Source: Chloroflexota bacterium (GTDB lineage: Bacteria > Chloroflexota > Anaerolineae > Anaerolineales > UBA11579). Taken from it: a stretch of DNA of 6,292 nt. The DNA is taken from the NCBI GenBank assembly GCA_030610225.1, contig JAUWSD010000074.1:1-6292 (forward strand), given 5' to 3'. Position 1 is the first letter of the stretch. The number at the start of each line of letters is the position of its first letter. The notes beneath the pieces were generated by a model. It was given only the letters and a program-made list of their open reading frames with translations. It searched no databases and was not told where the DNA came from. The position numbers were made by a program, and so were the translations under genes. Of the stretch, positions 1-6,112 are shown piece by piece.

Positions 1-729
1 ATGATCGGCGAGGTTTTAGGCGGTCAGGCAGTAAAAGCCACCGGGCCAATATCTCCGAATTCGTGGGCATATTACAGCAATGTTGAAAAATATGAGTTCG
101 ATCCAATTTCTGCAGCAGATATGCTGGGCCAGAATGGATACCTGCTTTCCGGTGAAAATGGGAGCGTAAGAGAAAAAGATGGATTATCGATCTCATTCGA
201 TCTGGTCTATCAGGATACAGAAGAATATGAGACGATCGCCTTGATGATCAAAGAATACTGGGGAGAGCTTGGGGTTGAAGTGAACCTGTTGGCTGTTGAC
301 CGGGAAAGCCTGATTAATGATTACCTCGATCCAAGAGATTATGACGCGGCATTGATCGAGCTGTCATTGGGCAGCACCGCTGATCCTGATCCATATCCCT
401 TCTGGCACCAGGTAGAGGCAAACAGCGGCCAGAATTACAGCAACTGGGACAACCGCCGAGGAAGCGAATATCTTGAGCGCGCGCGGGTAACACCGAACAG
501 GCAGGAACGCATTCGCCAATACCGCAATTTCCAAATACATTTCAACGTAGAGTTACCAGCACTGCCTTTGTATTACCCTGTTTATTCCTATGCTGTCGTT
601 GAGGAAGTTGACGGTATCAGTATCGGTACTGTTTTCACATCCAGTGACCGTTTTAAAAACATTTCTGAATGGTACTGGGATCTGACGCCAACGGAAGACC
701 CAACCCCAACTGTTGAATCTGAAGAATAA
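1..729 (+). CDS. Peptide-type ABC transporter substrate-binding protein (SBP_bac_5 family), C-terminal part, 5' end outside window
   Basis: This is the C-terminal 242 residues of an extracellular solute-binding protein of the DppA/OppA class (SBP family 5), which captures peptides or related solutes outside the membrane for an ABC importer. The opening residues, with GQAVKATGPISPNSWAY, match the part of the family that follows the central ligand-binding region (a 'GqAv.a.GPi.P' pattern). The TADPDPYPFWH segment (about residues 125-137), the YSNWDN segment and the ALPLYYP segment near residue 187 are also typical. Full-length members have roughly 500-600 residues, so about 300 residues including the signal peptide lie upstream. 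The ATG at position 1 is therefore most likely an internal methionine at the window edge. The protein ends in a Thr/Pro/Glu-rich tail. The family assignment is secure; the substrate cannot be read from this fragment. No partner permease or ATPase gene follows; the next gene is convergent. Confidence 0.85.
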   Translation: MIGEVLGGQAVKATGPISPNSWAYYSNVEKYEFDPISAADMLGQNGYLLSGENGSVREKDGLSISFDLVYQDTEEYETIALMIKEYWGELGVEVNLLAVDRESLINDYLDPRDYDAALIELSLGSTADPDPYPFWHQVEANSGQNYSNWDNRRGSEYLERARVTPNRQERIRQYRNFQIHFNVELPALPLYYPVYSYAVVEEVDGISIGTVFTSSDRFKNISEWYWDLTPTEDPTPTVESEE

Positions 730-735
730 ATAAAA

Positions 736-755
736 AGAGCCGCGAAAGCGGCTCT
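736..755. terminator. Bidirectional intrinsic terminator between convergent genes
   Basis: A perfect 8-bp stem (AGAGCCGC pairing with GCGGCTCT) closes on a GAAA tetraloop. It lies 6 bases after the stop of the substrate-binding protein and 18 bases beyond the stop of the lytic transglycosylase gene on the other strand. On the minus strand the stem is followed directly by a TTTTATTTATT run, so it is a strong terminator for the transglycosylase. On the plus strand the following AAATTTATTAG is a poorer U-tract but probably still works. Confidence 0.9.
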
Positions 756-773
756 AAATTTATTAGTTGTTGT

Positions 774-3206
774 TCAATTATCCCGTGAAAAGTCTGTATA
801 TAGATCCCTATAGATAGCAAACTGCTCATAGATCCAGCGGACGTAATTGCGGGTTTCATCAAACCTGGTAACTTCAACGAATAGATCTTTGTCACCATTG
901 GCAAGTTCGGTCCATATATATGTTGCACCAGGTCCGGCGTTATAGGAGGCCAGGGCATAGACTTCTCCTCCTAATGTAAACCGGGAAATAGACAGGTAAT
1001 TAGTGCCGTAAAGGATATTTATTTCAGGCCTGTATAGGTCACCCTCTTCATAGTTTTCATCAAGAACGCCCTTATAGTTCACTTCCTGCCAGGCAATTTT
1101 GGTCAATTGCATAAGGCCTTTTGCCGCTGCTGAGGAGGTAATGGAACTTTCAAAGAGACTTTCCTGGCGGATGACGCTGTAGATATAAAGAGGATGGAAG
1201 ATGGTGTCTTCTGCAGCAGGAAATACGAGTTCGGGGTAGTACAGACCAAAACGCAGGCGGTTGAAATAAATGGGAGCAGAGAAAGTGCCTGCATCATCCA
1301 AGCCAGCCAGGTCAAGTACGCGCCTGACAGCGAATATTCCCTGCCTGTAAATCCTGTTGTCTATCAGGTATTTCCCGAGGATATAGCTTCTGACCGCATC
1401 ATCGGAGACTGCTCTCTGCAGGCTGTCAAATTCGATCAGGGCTTCTTCGCTCAAACCCAAGGACCAGAACTCGGTACCGCGCACAAAACGGTCATCAACC
1501 AGCAAAGGTGTGAGGTCGTCAAAATCGACATCGTCTGGGACCTGGAACGTAAATCTGATCCAGGCCTGAGCCTCAGCTTGTTCAGCTATGTAGTTAATGT
1601 CAGTGTTTACAAGGTCGGGCGCATCAAAGAAATCAACACCAGCTAGAACATCCGCAGCTCTTTCGCTGTAATATCCGGTAGGGTCAAGGTCTGCCGCAGT
1701 CTGATAAGCCTGTTGGGCCTGCTCTTCCAATTCCTGTGCTTCGTAAGTCTTTGCGATCCAGAAATAAGCCTGTGATTCGTCTTCGGGCCCTTCGTCAACG
1801 AAGACTGCATTTGAAAACATATCCATTGCCTGCTTGTAATTCTTGAGTCTGTAGAATGCGATCCCGGATTGGAAGAAGCCATCAAAAGCCAGGTCTGACG
1901 ATGGGTACTCATATCCAAGGCGTTCCCATAGCTTTGCTGCCCTGAACAGGTCGTCAAATCTTTCAGCAATGCGCCCAGCGTAGAAAAGGAACTGGGGGCT
2001 ATTTGAGTCAAAGGGATATAGCTCGATATATTCTTCATACAGCCGAATTGCGGATTTATAATCCTCCAGCTGGATCCAATATACATCGACCATTAGGTCA
2101 TAAGCATCTGCAACCCGGTCGCTATCAGGATATTCCTCGCTAATCAATTTAAATTCTGAGATAGCACTATATGAATCTCCAAAAGATTTGAAGATCAGAG
2201 CTTTGTACCAATGCACTTCGCTTTCACGCTCATCGGGGTTTTGTTCTAAATAGCGGTTAAAAGCCTCTAAAGCATGGTGTTTTTGCCCTGCAAAGTAATT
2301 GACAACACCTCTTGAGAATTCATCAACCTCAATGTCGTTGTCAACGAGGTTGACCAGCGCTAGATATGAATCGTAAGAGGTAGGGTAATTGGTAACTGCA
2401 GAGGAATAAGACTGATATCCTGATTCGAGCTTATTCAATTGGATATATATATCACCAATGTAGTACAACATTTTAGCTTTTTCATGATCATTATCAGTAC
2501 GGGCTAGCACGTCCTGGAAGACTATCAAGGCTGTATCAAGGTCGTGCTGATACCAATAGGTTTTCCCGATCTTTTCATCAATGCTCAGAGTGTCCTCAAG
2601 CCGCGGAGCCTGCTTTGCGGATATGTAGTTTTGAATTGCGAGGTTGTATTCACCAATATCAACATATAGGTCAGCGATCTTTTCGTATGTATAGCTGTCG
2701 ATCACATTGGGTCTGATAGAAAGATACTGCTGATAGAAGAGGATAGCCTCTTCATATTCAGAGTTCTCTTCCAATACCATTGCGTATGTGAAGTAAAGGG
2801 CTGCTTTGTGGGGCGAATCCTGATAATCGAGGATCGCAGATTTCAGGATCTCTTTTGCCTGTTCAAGTTGATCGTTGGCTGCAAAGGCTCTGCCCAAACC
2901 TAATAATGCGGCTGATTTGATCTCGGCGTCTGAATTTGTTTCATATGCCTGAGCAAAAATATTGATGGCCTCTTCCCACTGTCCGTATGCAAGCGCCTGT
3001 TCACCAACTTCTATACGCACGCCTGGTTCTGGAGCAGGGGTGATGGTCGGTGTTGGAAGAGGTGTGGGGGTTGATGTGGGGAGGATCACTTCAGGTGTCT
3101 CAGTGGGTTTTCGTGTTAAAAACCCCTCAGTCCAGCTGCAGGATATAAGTAGAATGACGACGATGAGAACGAATAGAATTTGGGAAATTTTGGATCGCAT
3201 AATCAT
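774..3206 (-). CDS. TPR-rich lytic transglycosylase lipoprotein (Slt-type)
   Basis: A predicted membrane-anchored lytic transglycosylase of 810 residues. Such enzymes cleave the MurNAc-GlcNAc bond of peptidoglycan non-hydrolytically, forming 1,6-anhydro-MurNAc. A short basic start and hydrophobic stretch (residues 10-21) lead to a lipobox LISC with Cys23, giving a lipoprotein anchor. A Thr/Pro-rich stalk follows (about 35-62). Residues 65-520 are helical TPR-like repeats. The SLT catalytic domain occupies about 670-800, with the SVIRQES motif (catalytic Glu682), AAAKGLMQLT (694-702), GTNYL (734-738), ASYNAGPG (753-760) and a late ETRNYV (784-789). All expected motifs are present and the frame is intact. 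The arrangement resembles Slt70, with a superhelical body before the catalytic domain, but it is longer and lipid-anchored. The start could be Met1 (ATG at 3204-3206) or Met3 (3198-3200). No strong Shine-Dalgarno precedes either, and the predicted promoter lies so close that Met3 may be the real start. The gene stands alone, divergent from radC. Confidence 0.92.
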   Translation of the reverse strand: MIMRSKISQILFVLIVVILLISCSWTEGFLTRKPTETPEVILPTSTPTPLPTPTITPAPEPGVRIEVGEQALAYGQWEEAINIFAQAYETNSDAEIKSAALLGLGRAFAANDQLEQAKEILKSAILDYQDSPHKAALYFTYAMVLEENSEYEEAILFYQQYLSIRPNVIDSYTYEKIADLYVDIGEYNLAIQNYISAKQAPRLEDTLSIDEKIGKTYWYQHDLDTALIVFQDVLARTDNDHEKAKMLYYIGDIYIQLNKLESGYQSYSSAVTNYPTSYDSYLALVNLVDNDIEVDEFSRGVVNYFAGQKHHALEAFNRYLEQNPDERESEVHWYKALIFKSFGDSYSAISEFKLISEEYPDSDRVADAYDLMVDVYWIQLEDYKSAIRLYEEYIELYPFDSNSPQFLFYAGRIAERFDDLFRAAKLWERLGYEYPSSDLAFDGFFQSGIAFYRLKNYKQAMDMFSNAVFVDEGPEDESQAYFWIAKTYEAQELEEQAQQAYQTAADLDPTGYYSERAADVLAGVDFFDAPDLVNTDINYIAEQAEAQAWIRFTFQVPDDVDFDDLTPLLVDDRFVRGTEFWSLGLSEEALIEFDSLQRAVSDDAVRSYILGKYLIDNRIYRQGIFAVRRVLDLAGLDDAGTFSAPIYFNRLRFGLYYPELVFPAAEDTIFHPLYIYSVIRQESLFESSITSSAAAKGLMQLTKIAWQEVNYKGVLDENYEEGDLYRPEINILYGTNYLSISRFTLGGEVYALASYNAGPGATYIWTELANGDKDLFVEVTRFDETRNYVRWIYEQFAIYRDLYTDFSRDN

Positions 3207-3209
3207 GGC

Positions 3210-3238
3210 AATATAACCTGTACGATAGTGGATGTCAA
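3210..3238 (-). promoter_or_regulatory. Predicted sigma70-type promoter of the lytic transglycosylase gene
   Basis: Read on the minus strand there is a perfect TTGACA (3233-3238), a 17-base spacer, and TATATT (3210-3215), five of six matches to the -10 consensus. Only three bases (GCC) separate the -10 box from the first ATG, so transcription would be expected to begin near 3203, inside or after that ATG and just before the second ATG at 3200. The match is good, but it implies a leaderless or nearly leaderless mRNA; otherwise it is a chance match. Confidence 0.55.
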
Positions 3239-3277
3239 TATCACAGTTATGAAGATCCTATATGCTAAGGAGAAAAC

Positions 3278-3306
3278 TTGCATGTGGAATAAAATTCCTG
3301 TATATT
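3278..3306 (+). promoter_or_regulatory. Possible sigma70-type promoter of radC
   Basis: TTGCAT (3278-3283, three of six consensus matches), a 17-base spacer and TATATT (3301-3306, five of six). Initiation would fall near 3313, leaving a leader of about 13 bases that still contains the GGAGGG ribosome site. The spacer holds a short dyad, GGAAT-AAA-ATTCC. The -35 box is weak, so the call rests on the -10 box, the spacing and the position. Confidence 0.4.
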
Positions 3307-3316
3307 TGAAAGATAT

Positions 3317-3322
3317 GGAGGG
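3317..3322 (+). promoter_or_regulatory. Ribosome binding site of radC
   Basis: GGAGGG lies 3 bases before the ATG at 3326. The spacing is short but the core is strong, and it supports the 233-residue form over a start at codon 11 (ATG 3356), which has no clear site of its own. Confidence 0.6.
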
Positions 3323-3325
3323 TTT

Positions 3326-4027
3326 ATGGAAGATCAAACATCCGGATACAGAATAATGGACATCGAAATATCTGAAAGGCCAAGAGAGAGGCTGGCACGT
3401 TTAGGTCCTCAAGCCCTAAATACAGCTGAATTATTGGCGATCCTGCTCAGGGTCGGGGTGCAGGGAGAAAACGCTGTGCAGGTCGGGCATCGTTTGCTGA
3501 AGAATCTAAGTGGTATTAAGGGCATCCAGAAAGCGTCGGTCGCAGACCTGGAAGGGGAGCGGGGAGTTGGGTTTGCAAAAGCCTGCCAGATCAAAGCAGC
3601 GATAGAGCTTGGCAGACGGCTGGCAATGGAATCACCGGATGCGAGACCTTCGATCTCAAACCCTGCTGATGCTGCCGGGCTGTTGATGTATGAAATGAGC
3701 GCATTGGAGCAGGAGAACTTGAAGGTCATCAACCTGAATACAAAGAATGAAGTGATCGAGATCGATAATTTATATCAAGGGTCGTTGAACAGCTCCACCG
3801 TCAGGGTGGCCGAAGTTTTCAAATCTGCGATCAGGAGAAACGCTGCGAGTATCATCATCGTGCACAATCACCCCAGCGGCGACCCAACGCCCAGCACTGA
3901 TGATATTGTTGTCACACGTGCGATCATTGAAGCGGGTAAGATGCTGGAAGTGGATGTTCTTGATCATGTTGTGATCGGAGATGGAAGGTTTATTTCCATG
4001 AAAGAGAAAGGGCTGGCATTTAATTAG
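3326..4027 (+). CDS. radC: RadC family JAB/MPN-domain protein (UPF0758)
   Basis: A complete 233-residue RadC-type protein, close to the usual length for the family. The N-terminal part carries the family signature (S)ERPRERLARLGPQAL followed by AELLAILLRVG (about residues 16-44). A helix-hairpin-helix-like segment spans about 60-98 (GIKGIQKASVADL, GVGFAKACQIKAAIELGRRL). The C-terminal JAB/MPN domain has the JAMM metal motif HNHPSGDPTPSTDD, with His180, His182, Ser190 and Asp193 in the HxH-x7-S-x2-D spacing. Glu130 is the likely upstream acidic partner. DHVVIGDG (213-220) is also typical. The residues that RadC proteins would need for metallohydrolase activity are thus present, but the biochemical role of the family is unsettled; the old link to DNA repair in E. 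coli is doubtful. The start at 3326 keeps a YRI segment common ahead of the ERPRERL motif. No terminator is visible after it, so read-through into the next gene 86 bases away is possible. Confidence 0.93.
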   Translation: MEDQTSGYRIMDIEISERPRERLARLGPQALNTAELLAILLRVGVQGENAVQVGHRLLKNLSGIKGIQKASVADLEGERGVGFAKACQIKAAIELGRRLAMESPDARPSISNPADAAGLLMYEMSALEQENLKVINLNTKNEVIEIDNLYQGSLNSSTVRVAEVFKSAIRRNAASIIIVHNHPSGDPTPSTDDIVVTRAIIEAGKMLEVDVLDHVVIGDGRFISMKEKGLAFN

Positions 4028-4044
4028 CAAATCTCATTCTGTTC

Positions 4045-4093
4045 TCGACACAATCTTTGGTCATATATCCTATAATAAAGAAAATAAATTATT
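4045..4093 (+). promoter_or_regulatory. Possible promoter and AT palindrome ahead of the M23/GH-like gene
   Basis: A perfect TATAAT (4071-4076) lies 37 bases before the next start codon. The best -35 candidate, TCGACA (4045-4050, five of six matches), sits 20 bases away, which is longer than the usual 16-18, so the pairing is uncertain. A small palindrome AATAA-A-TTATT (4083-4093) covers the expected transcription start and could be an operator or just AT-rich sequence. Confidence 0.35.
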
Positions 4094-4113
4094 GATATCA
4101 CTTCTCAGGTTTA

Positions 4114-5823
4114 ATGAAAATGACTGAAAAGCATATAATTCTTGCCCCACAATATAATTATTACAATTGGATAAAATCTATCCGGTTGTATTTGCTGACA
4201 TTTGACCCGAAATTAACCAATGATCCTGAAAAAACAGCCGGTTTTGATGTGATCACTATCATCAATCCACCGGGGGCGTATTTGCAGGAACCTGATATTT
4301 CCAGCTGGCTGAAGGCAAAGAATCCAGAAGCAAATATTGATAATATCCCGGTTCAGTCCCAGGATGAATTAGCACAGATCATGCATGCGCGGGTGCTGGC
4401 AAATCAGCGCTATGGTGAGAAGACGGTAGAGCTGAATGAGGTTTCAAGCAAGTCCGGGGCTGAGGATGATGAAAAAGAAGCAATCCCTGAAGCAAAATTC
4501 AGGCTTCAATGGCCAACAGAATATCCGATAGTTGTGCAGGCTTTTGGCGATAACCCTGAGATGTATGTGCGCTGGGGAATGCCGGGGCATGAGGGTGTAG
4601 ATCTGAGAGCTGTGCCGGGTTCAAAAGTGTGTGCTTCTTCTTCAGGTAAAATTTACAGGATAGAGCGTGATCCTGACTCGTCCAAATATGGCAAACAGAT
4701 CAGGATTTATCACCCCGAAGGATTTAGAACGGTGTATGCACATCTCGACCAGATATTAGTTGTGGTCGGGCAGGAAGTCCAAAAGGGTGAGGTTATCGCC
4801 TCAGCAGGAAATAGCGGCTCAGCAGTTGGATCATACATACACTTTTGCTTGAAGAGAGATTTTGCCAGCGAAAATCAACTGACCCATTTTTCTGATGATT
4901 TCATTGACCCGATGCCTTTCCTTGAATTTCCACAGACAGATGGACCGGTTGTGAATGAAGAACTGCTGGAACATATACGCACGAATTTTGGCTGGAGCAG
5001 ACCATGTCTGGTGGGCTTGAATCTTCAGGATAATGGAAAACTTGATAATGCTGATCTGCAGGTGATCAACTCCGGAAGAATAGAGGCGGTAAAGTTCCCG
5101 TCTTCTGCATCTGGGGATTTGATCGATAAATTGGTCGATAATAATCCAGATATATTCCTGCTGTGCCAACTAATACTTCCAGACAGCAGAAGTTTTTATT
5201 CTACAAGTGAGTGGCTGGAAGTTGCTCTGCCATTTGCGCAAATGATGTATTCCCGCAATGTAAGGTATTTCGAAGTTCACAAGCTGCCGAATTTGAACGA
5301 GTTTGGATATGGTAAATATTGGCAGTCCGGAAAAGAATTTTCATTGTGGTGGAAAGCGGTGGTAGATAAGCTCAGAGAAAAGATGCCAGATGCTAAATTT
5401 GGCTTCCCGGCACTCTCTCCCGGGGGGCAGGTGAATGGTTTCAAGGCAGACGCAACGGTGTTCCTTGAACAAGCTGATGAAGTGATCCAAAATGCAGATT
5501 GGCTGGGATTGAATTCATATTGGAGTAATAAAGAAGAGCAGAACCATCCAGAGAAAGGTGCTTCATATCAAGTACTGCGAAAATATTTCCCGGATAAACT
5601 GCTGATCATTACCGGTTTCGGAAATATTGACCCTTATGCAGATGCAAAACAAAAGGGAATCGAATATGCAGACTATTATCAGAATCTAAGGCGAATCCCC
5701 GGCATAGGTGCTGCATGTGCTGATTGCGTGTATTCAGATACCAGCTGGAAAGGTTTACATTGGCGCAGTTTAGATGGGAAGATCAACGATATTCCATTAG
5801 AGGTAGGTAAGCGGGGATTTTAG
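4114..5823 (+). CDS. LytM/M23 peptidase-like plus GH-A-like two-domain protein, probable pseudoenzyme
   Basis: A 569-residue protein in three parts. Residues 1-105 form an unrecognised N-terminal region, followed by an acidic linker (about 106-127). Residues 130-250 form an M23/LytM-type domain: His159 and Asp163 (HEGVD), His210 (YAHL) and His243 match expected metal or active-site positions, but the HLH motif reads YIH, with Tyr241 replacing the catalytic first His. Residues 290-569 look like a (beta/alpha)8 barrel of clan GH-A type: YFEVHKLPNLNEFGYG (385-400), FGFPALSPGG, DWLGLNSYW (462-470) and LLIITGFGN (496-504). The acid/base Glu of NEP is replaced (Lys390-Leu391-Pro392), as is the nucleophile Glu (Thr500-Gly501). 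There is no signal peptide, and an in-frame TGA at 4093-4095 with no start codon after it excludes a longer N-terminus. The start may be Met1 (4114) or Met3 (4120); the weak AGGT at 4107-4110 is better spaced for Met3. Active relatives would bind or cut wall glycans and peptides; here a non-catalytic binding role is inferred. The M23 call is firm, the GH-A call moderate. Confidence 0.8.
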   Translation: MKMTEKHIILAPQYNYYNWIKSIRLYLLTFDPKLTNDPEKTAGFDVITIINPPGAYLQEPDISSWLKAKNPEANIDNIPVQSQDELAQIMHARVLANQRYGEKTVELNEVSSKSGAEDDEKEAIPEAKFRLQWPTEYPIVVQAFGDNPEMYVRWGMPGHEGVDLRAVPGSKVCASSSGKIYRIERDPDSSKYGKQIRIYHPEGFRTVYAHLDQILVVVGQEVQKGEVIASAGNSGSAVGSYIHFCLKRDFASENQLTHFSDDFIDPMPFLEFPQTDGPVVNEELLEHIRTNFGWSRPCLVGLNLQDNGKLDNADLQVINSGRIEAVKFPSSASGDLIDKLVDNNPDIFLLCQLILPDSRSFYSTSEWLEVALPFAQMMYSRNVRYFEVHKLPNLNEFGYGKYWQSGKEFSLWWKAVVDKLREKMPDAKFGFPALSPGGQVNGFKADATVFLEQADEVIQNADWLGLNSYWSNKEEQNHPEKGASYQVLRKYFPDKLLIITGFGNIDPYADAKQKGIEYADYYQNLRRIPGIGAACADCVYSDTSWKGLHWRSLDGKINDIPLEVGKRGF

Positions 5824-5824
5824 C

Positions 5825-6112
5825 TTAGCGCGTCATCCTGATCTTGAATTTAGTGAATTCCCCTGTGGCTGGCAGCCATTCTCTTTCTATTCTTTCAACA
5901 TTAGACATTGAAGGTCCGATTTTTAATAGAGCCAGAAATTTTTCGAGATCCTTTCTCTCTCCCTCTGCCATCAGTTCAACACTGCCCTCAAATCTATTCC
6001 GTACCCATCCGGTTAGCTTAAATTTTGCGGCTGCTTCAAGAGTGAACAGCCTGAACCTGACAGCTTGAACTTTTCCTCTAACGAATGCGTGAAGACGAAC
6101 TTGATCTGTCAT
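5825..6112 (-). CDS. acyP: Acylphosphatase
   Basis: A 95-residue protein of the normal length for acylphosphatase, a small cytoplasmic enzyme that hydrolyses the carboxyl-phosphate bond of acylphosphates such as 1,3-bisphosphoglycerate or acetyl phosphate. The signature GKVQAVRFRLFT (13-24) contains the catalytic Arg21, and GWVRNRFEGSVEL (35-47) contains the catalytic Asn39; the two correspond to Arg23 and Asn41 of the human enzymes. The KIGP segment (69-72) followed by a V-x-x-I pattern is also typical. One oddity is Ala17 in place of the highly conserved Gly of the VQGV phosphate-binding loop. The start is fixed by AGGTGG four bases upstream. The gene directly follows the AEC permease gene (stop and start abut as TAAATG), so the two are probably one operon. 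Its 3' end lies one base from the end of the oppositely oriented M23/GH-like gene. Confidence 0.93.
   Translation of the reverse strand: MTDQVRLHAFVRGKVQAVRFRLFTLEAAAKFKLTGWVRNRFEGSVELMAEGERKDLEKFLALLKIGPSMSNVERIEREWLPATGEFTKFKIRMTR

Larger units (their letters stand above)
3266..3356 (+). other. Possible 24-codon leader ORF upstream of and overlapping radC
   Basis: A strong Shine-Dalgarno TAAGGAG (3266-3272) lies 9 bases before an ATG at 3282. The frame encodes 24 residues (MWNKIPVYLKDMEGLWKIKH followed by PDTE) and stops with TAA at 3354-3356. The last A of that stop is the first A of an ATG at 3356, which is codon 11 of radC in the radC frame (TAATG overlap). The geometry is that of a translated leader coupled to a downstream start. 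It is short, the peptide is not one I recognise, and it overlaps the usual radC start in another frame, so it may be accidental. If the promoter at 3278-3306 is the only one, this frame lacks its start in the mRNA. Confidence 0.3.

Noticed and set aside
1..3. ATG at the first base as the true start of the substrate-binding protein
   Set aside because: The translation begins in the middle of the family's conserved core and lacks a signal peptide, so the gene is cut by the window edge rather than truncated in nature.
1194..1646. Open frame of 150 codons on the plus strand
   Set aside because: It lies wholly antisense to the TPR/SLT gene, whose own frame is strongly supported by motifs; the translation shows no recognisable domain.
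1643..2086. Open frame of 147 codons on the minus strand
   Set aside because: Same strand but a different frame inside the transglycosylase TPR region; it is a frame shadow with no domain pattern.
3047..3105. Short tandem-like GT/GGTG-rich repeats
   Set aside because: They are codon repeats encoding the Thr-Pro stalk of the lipoprotein; no evidence for a mobile or regulatory repeat.
2962..3216. Gly/Val-rich open frame on the plus strand
   Set aside because: The low-complexity composition is the antisense of the Thr/Pro stalk of the lipoprotein, not a real protein.
4831..5169. Open frame of 112 codons on the minus strand within the M23/GH-like gene
   Set aside because: Antisense shadow; no ribosome site or family pattern, while the plus-strand frame has clear domain motifs.
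5844..6068. Open frame of 74 codons on the plus strand
   Set aside because: Antisense of acylphosphatase, which has its catalytic Arg and Asn, normal length and a ribosome site.
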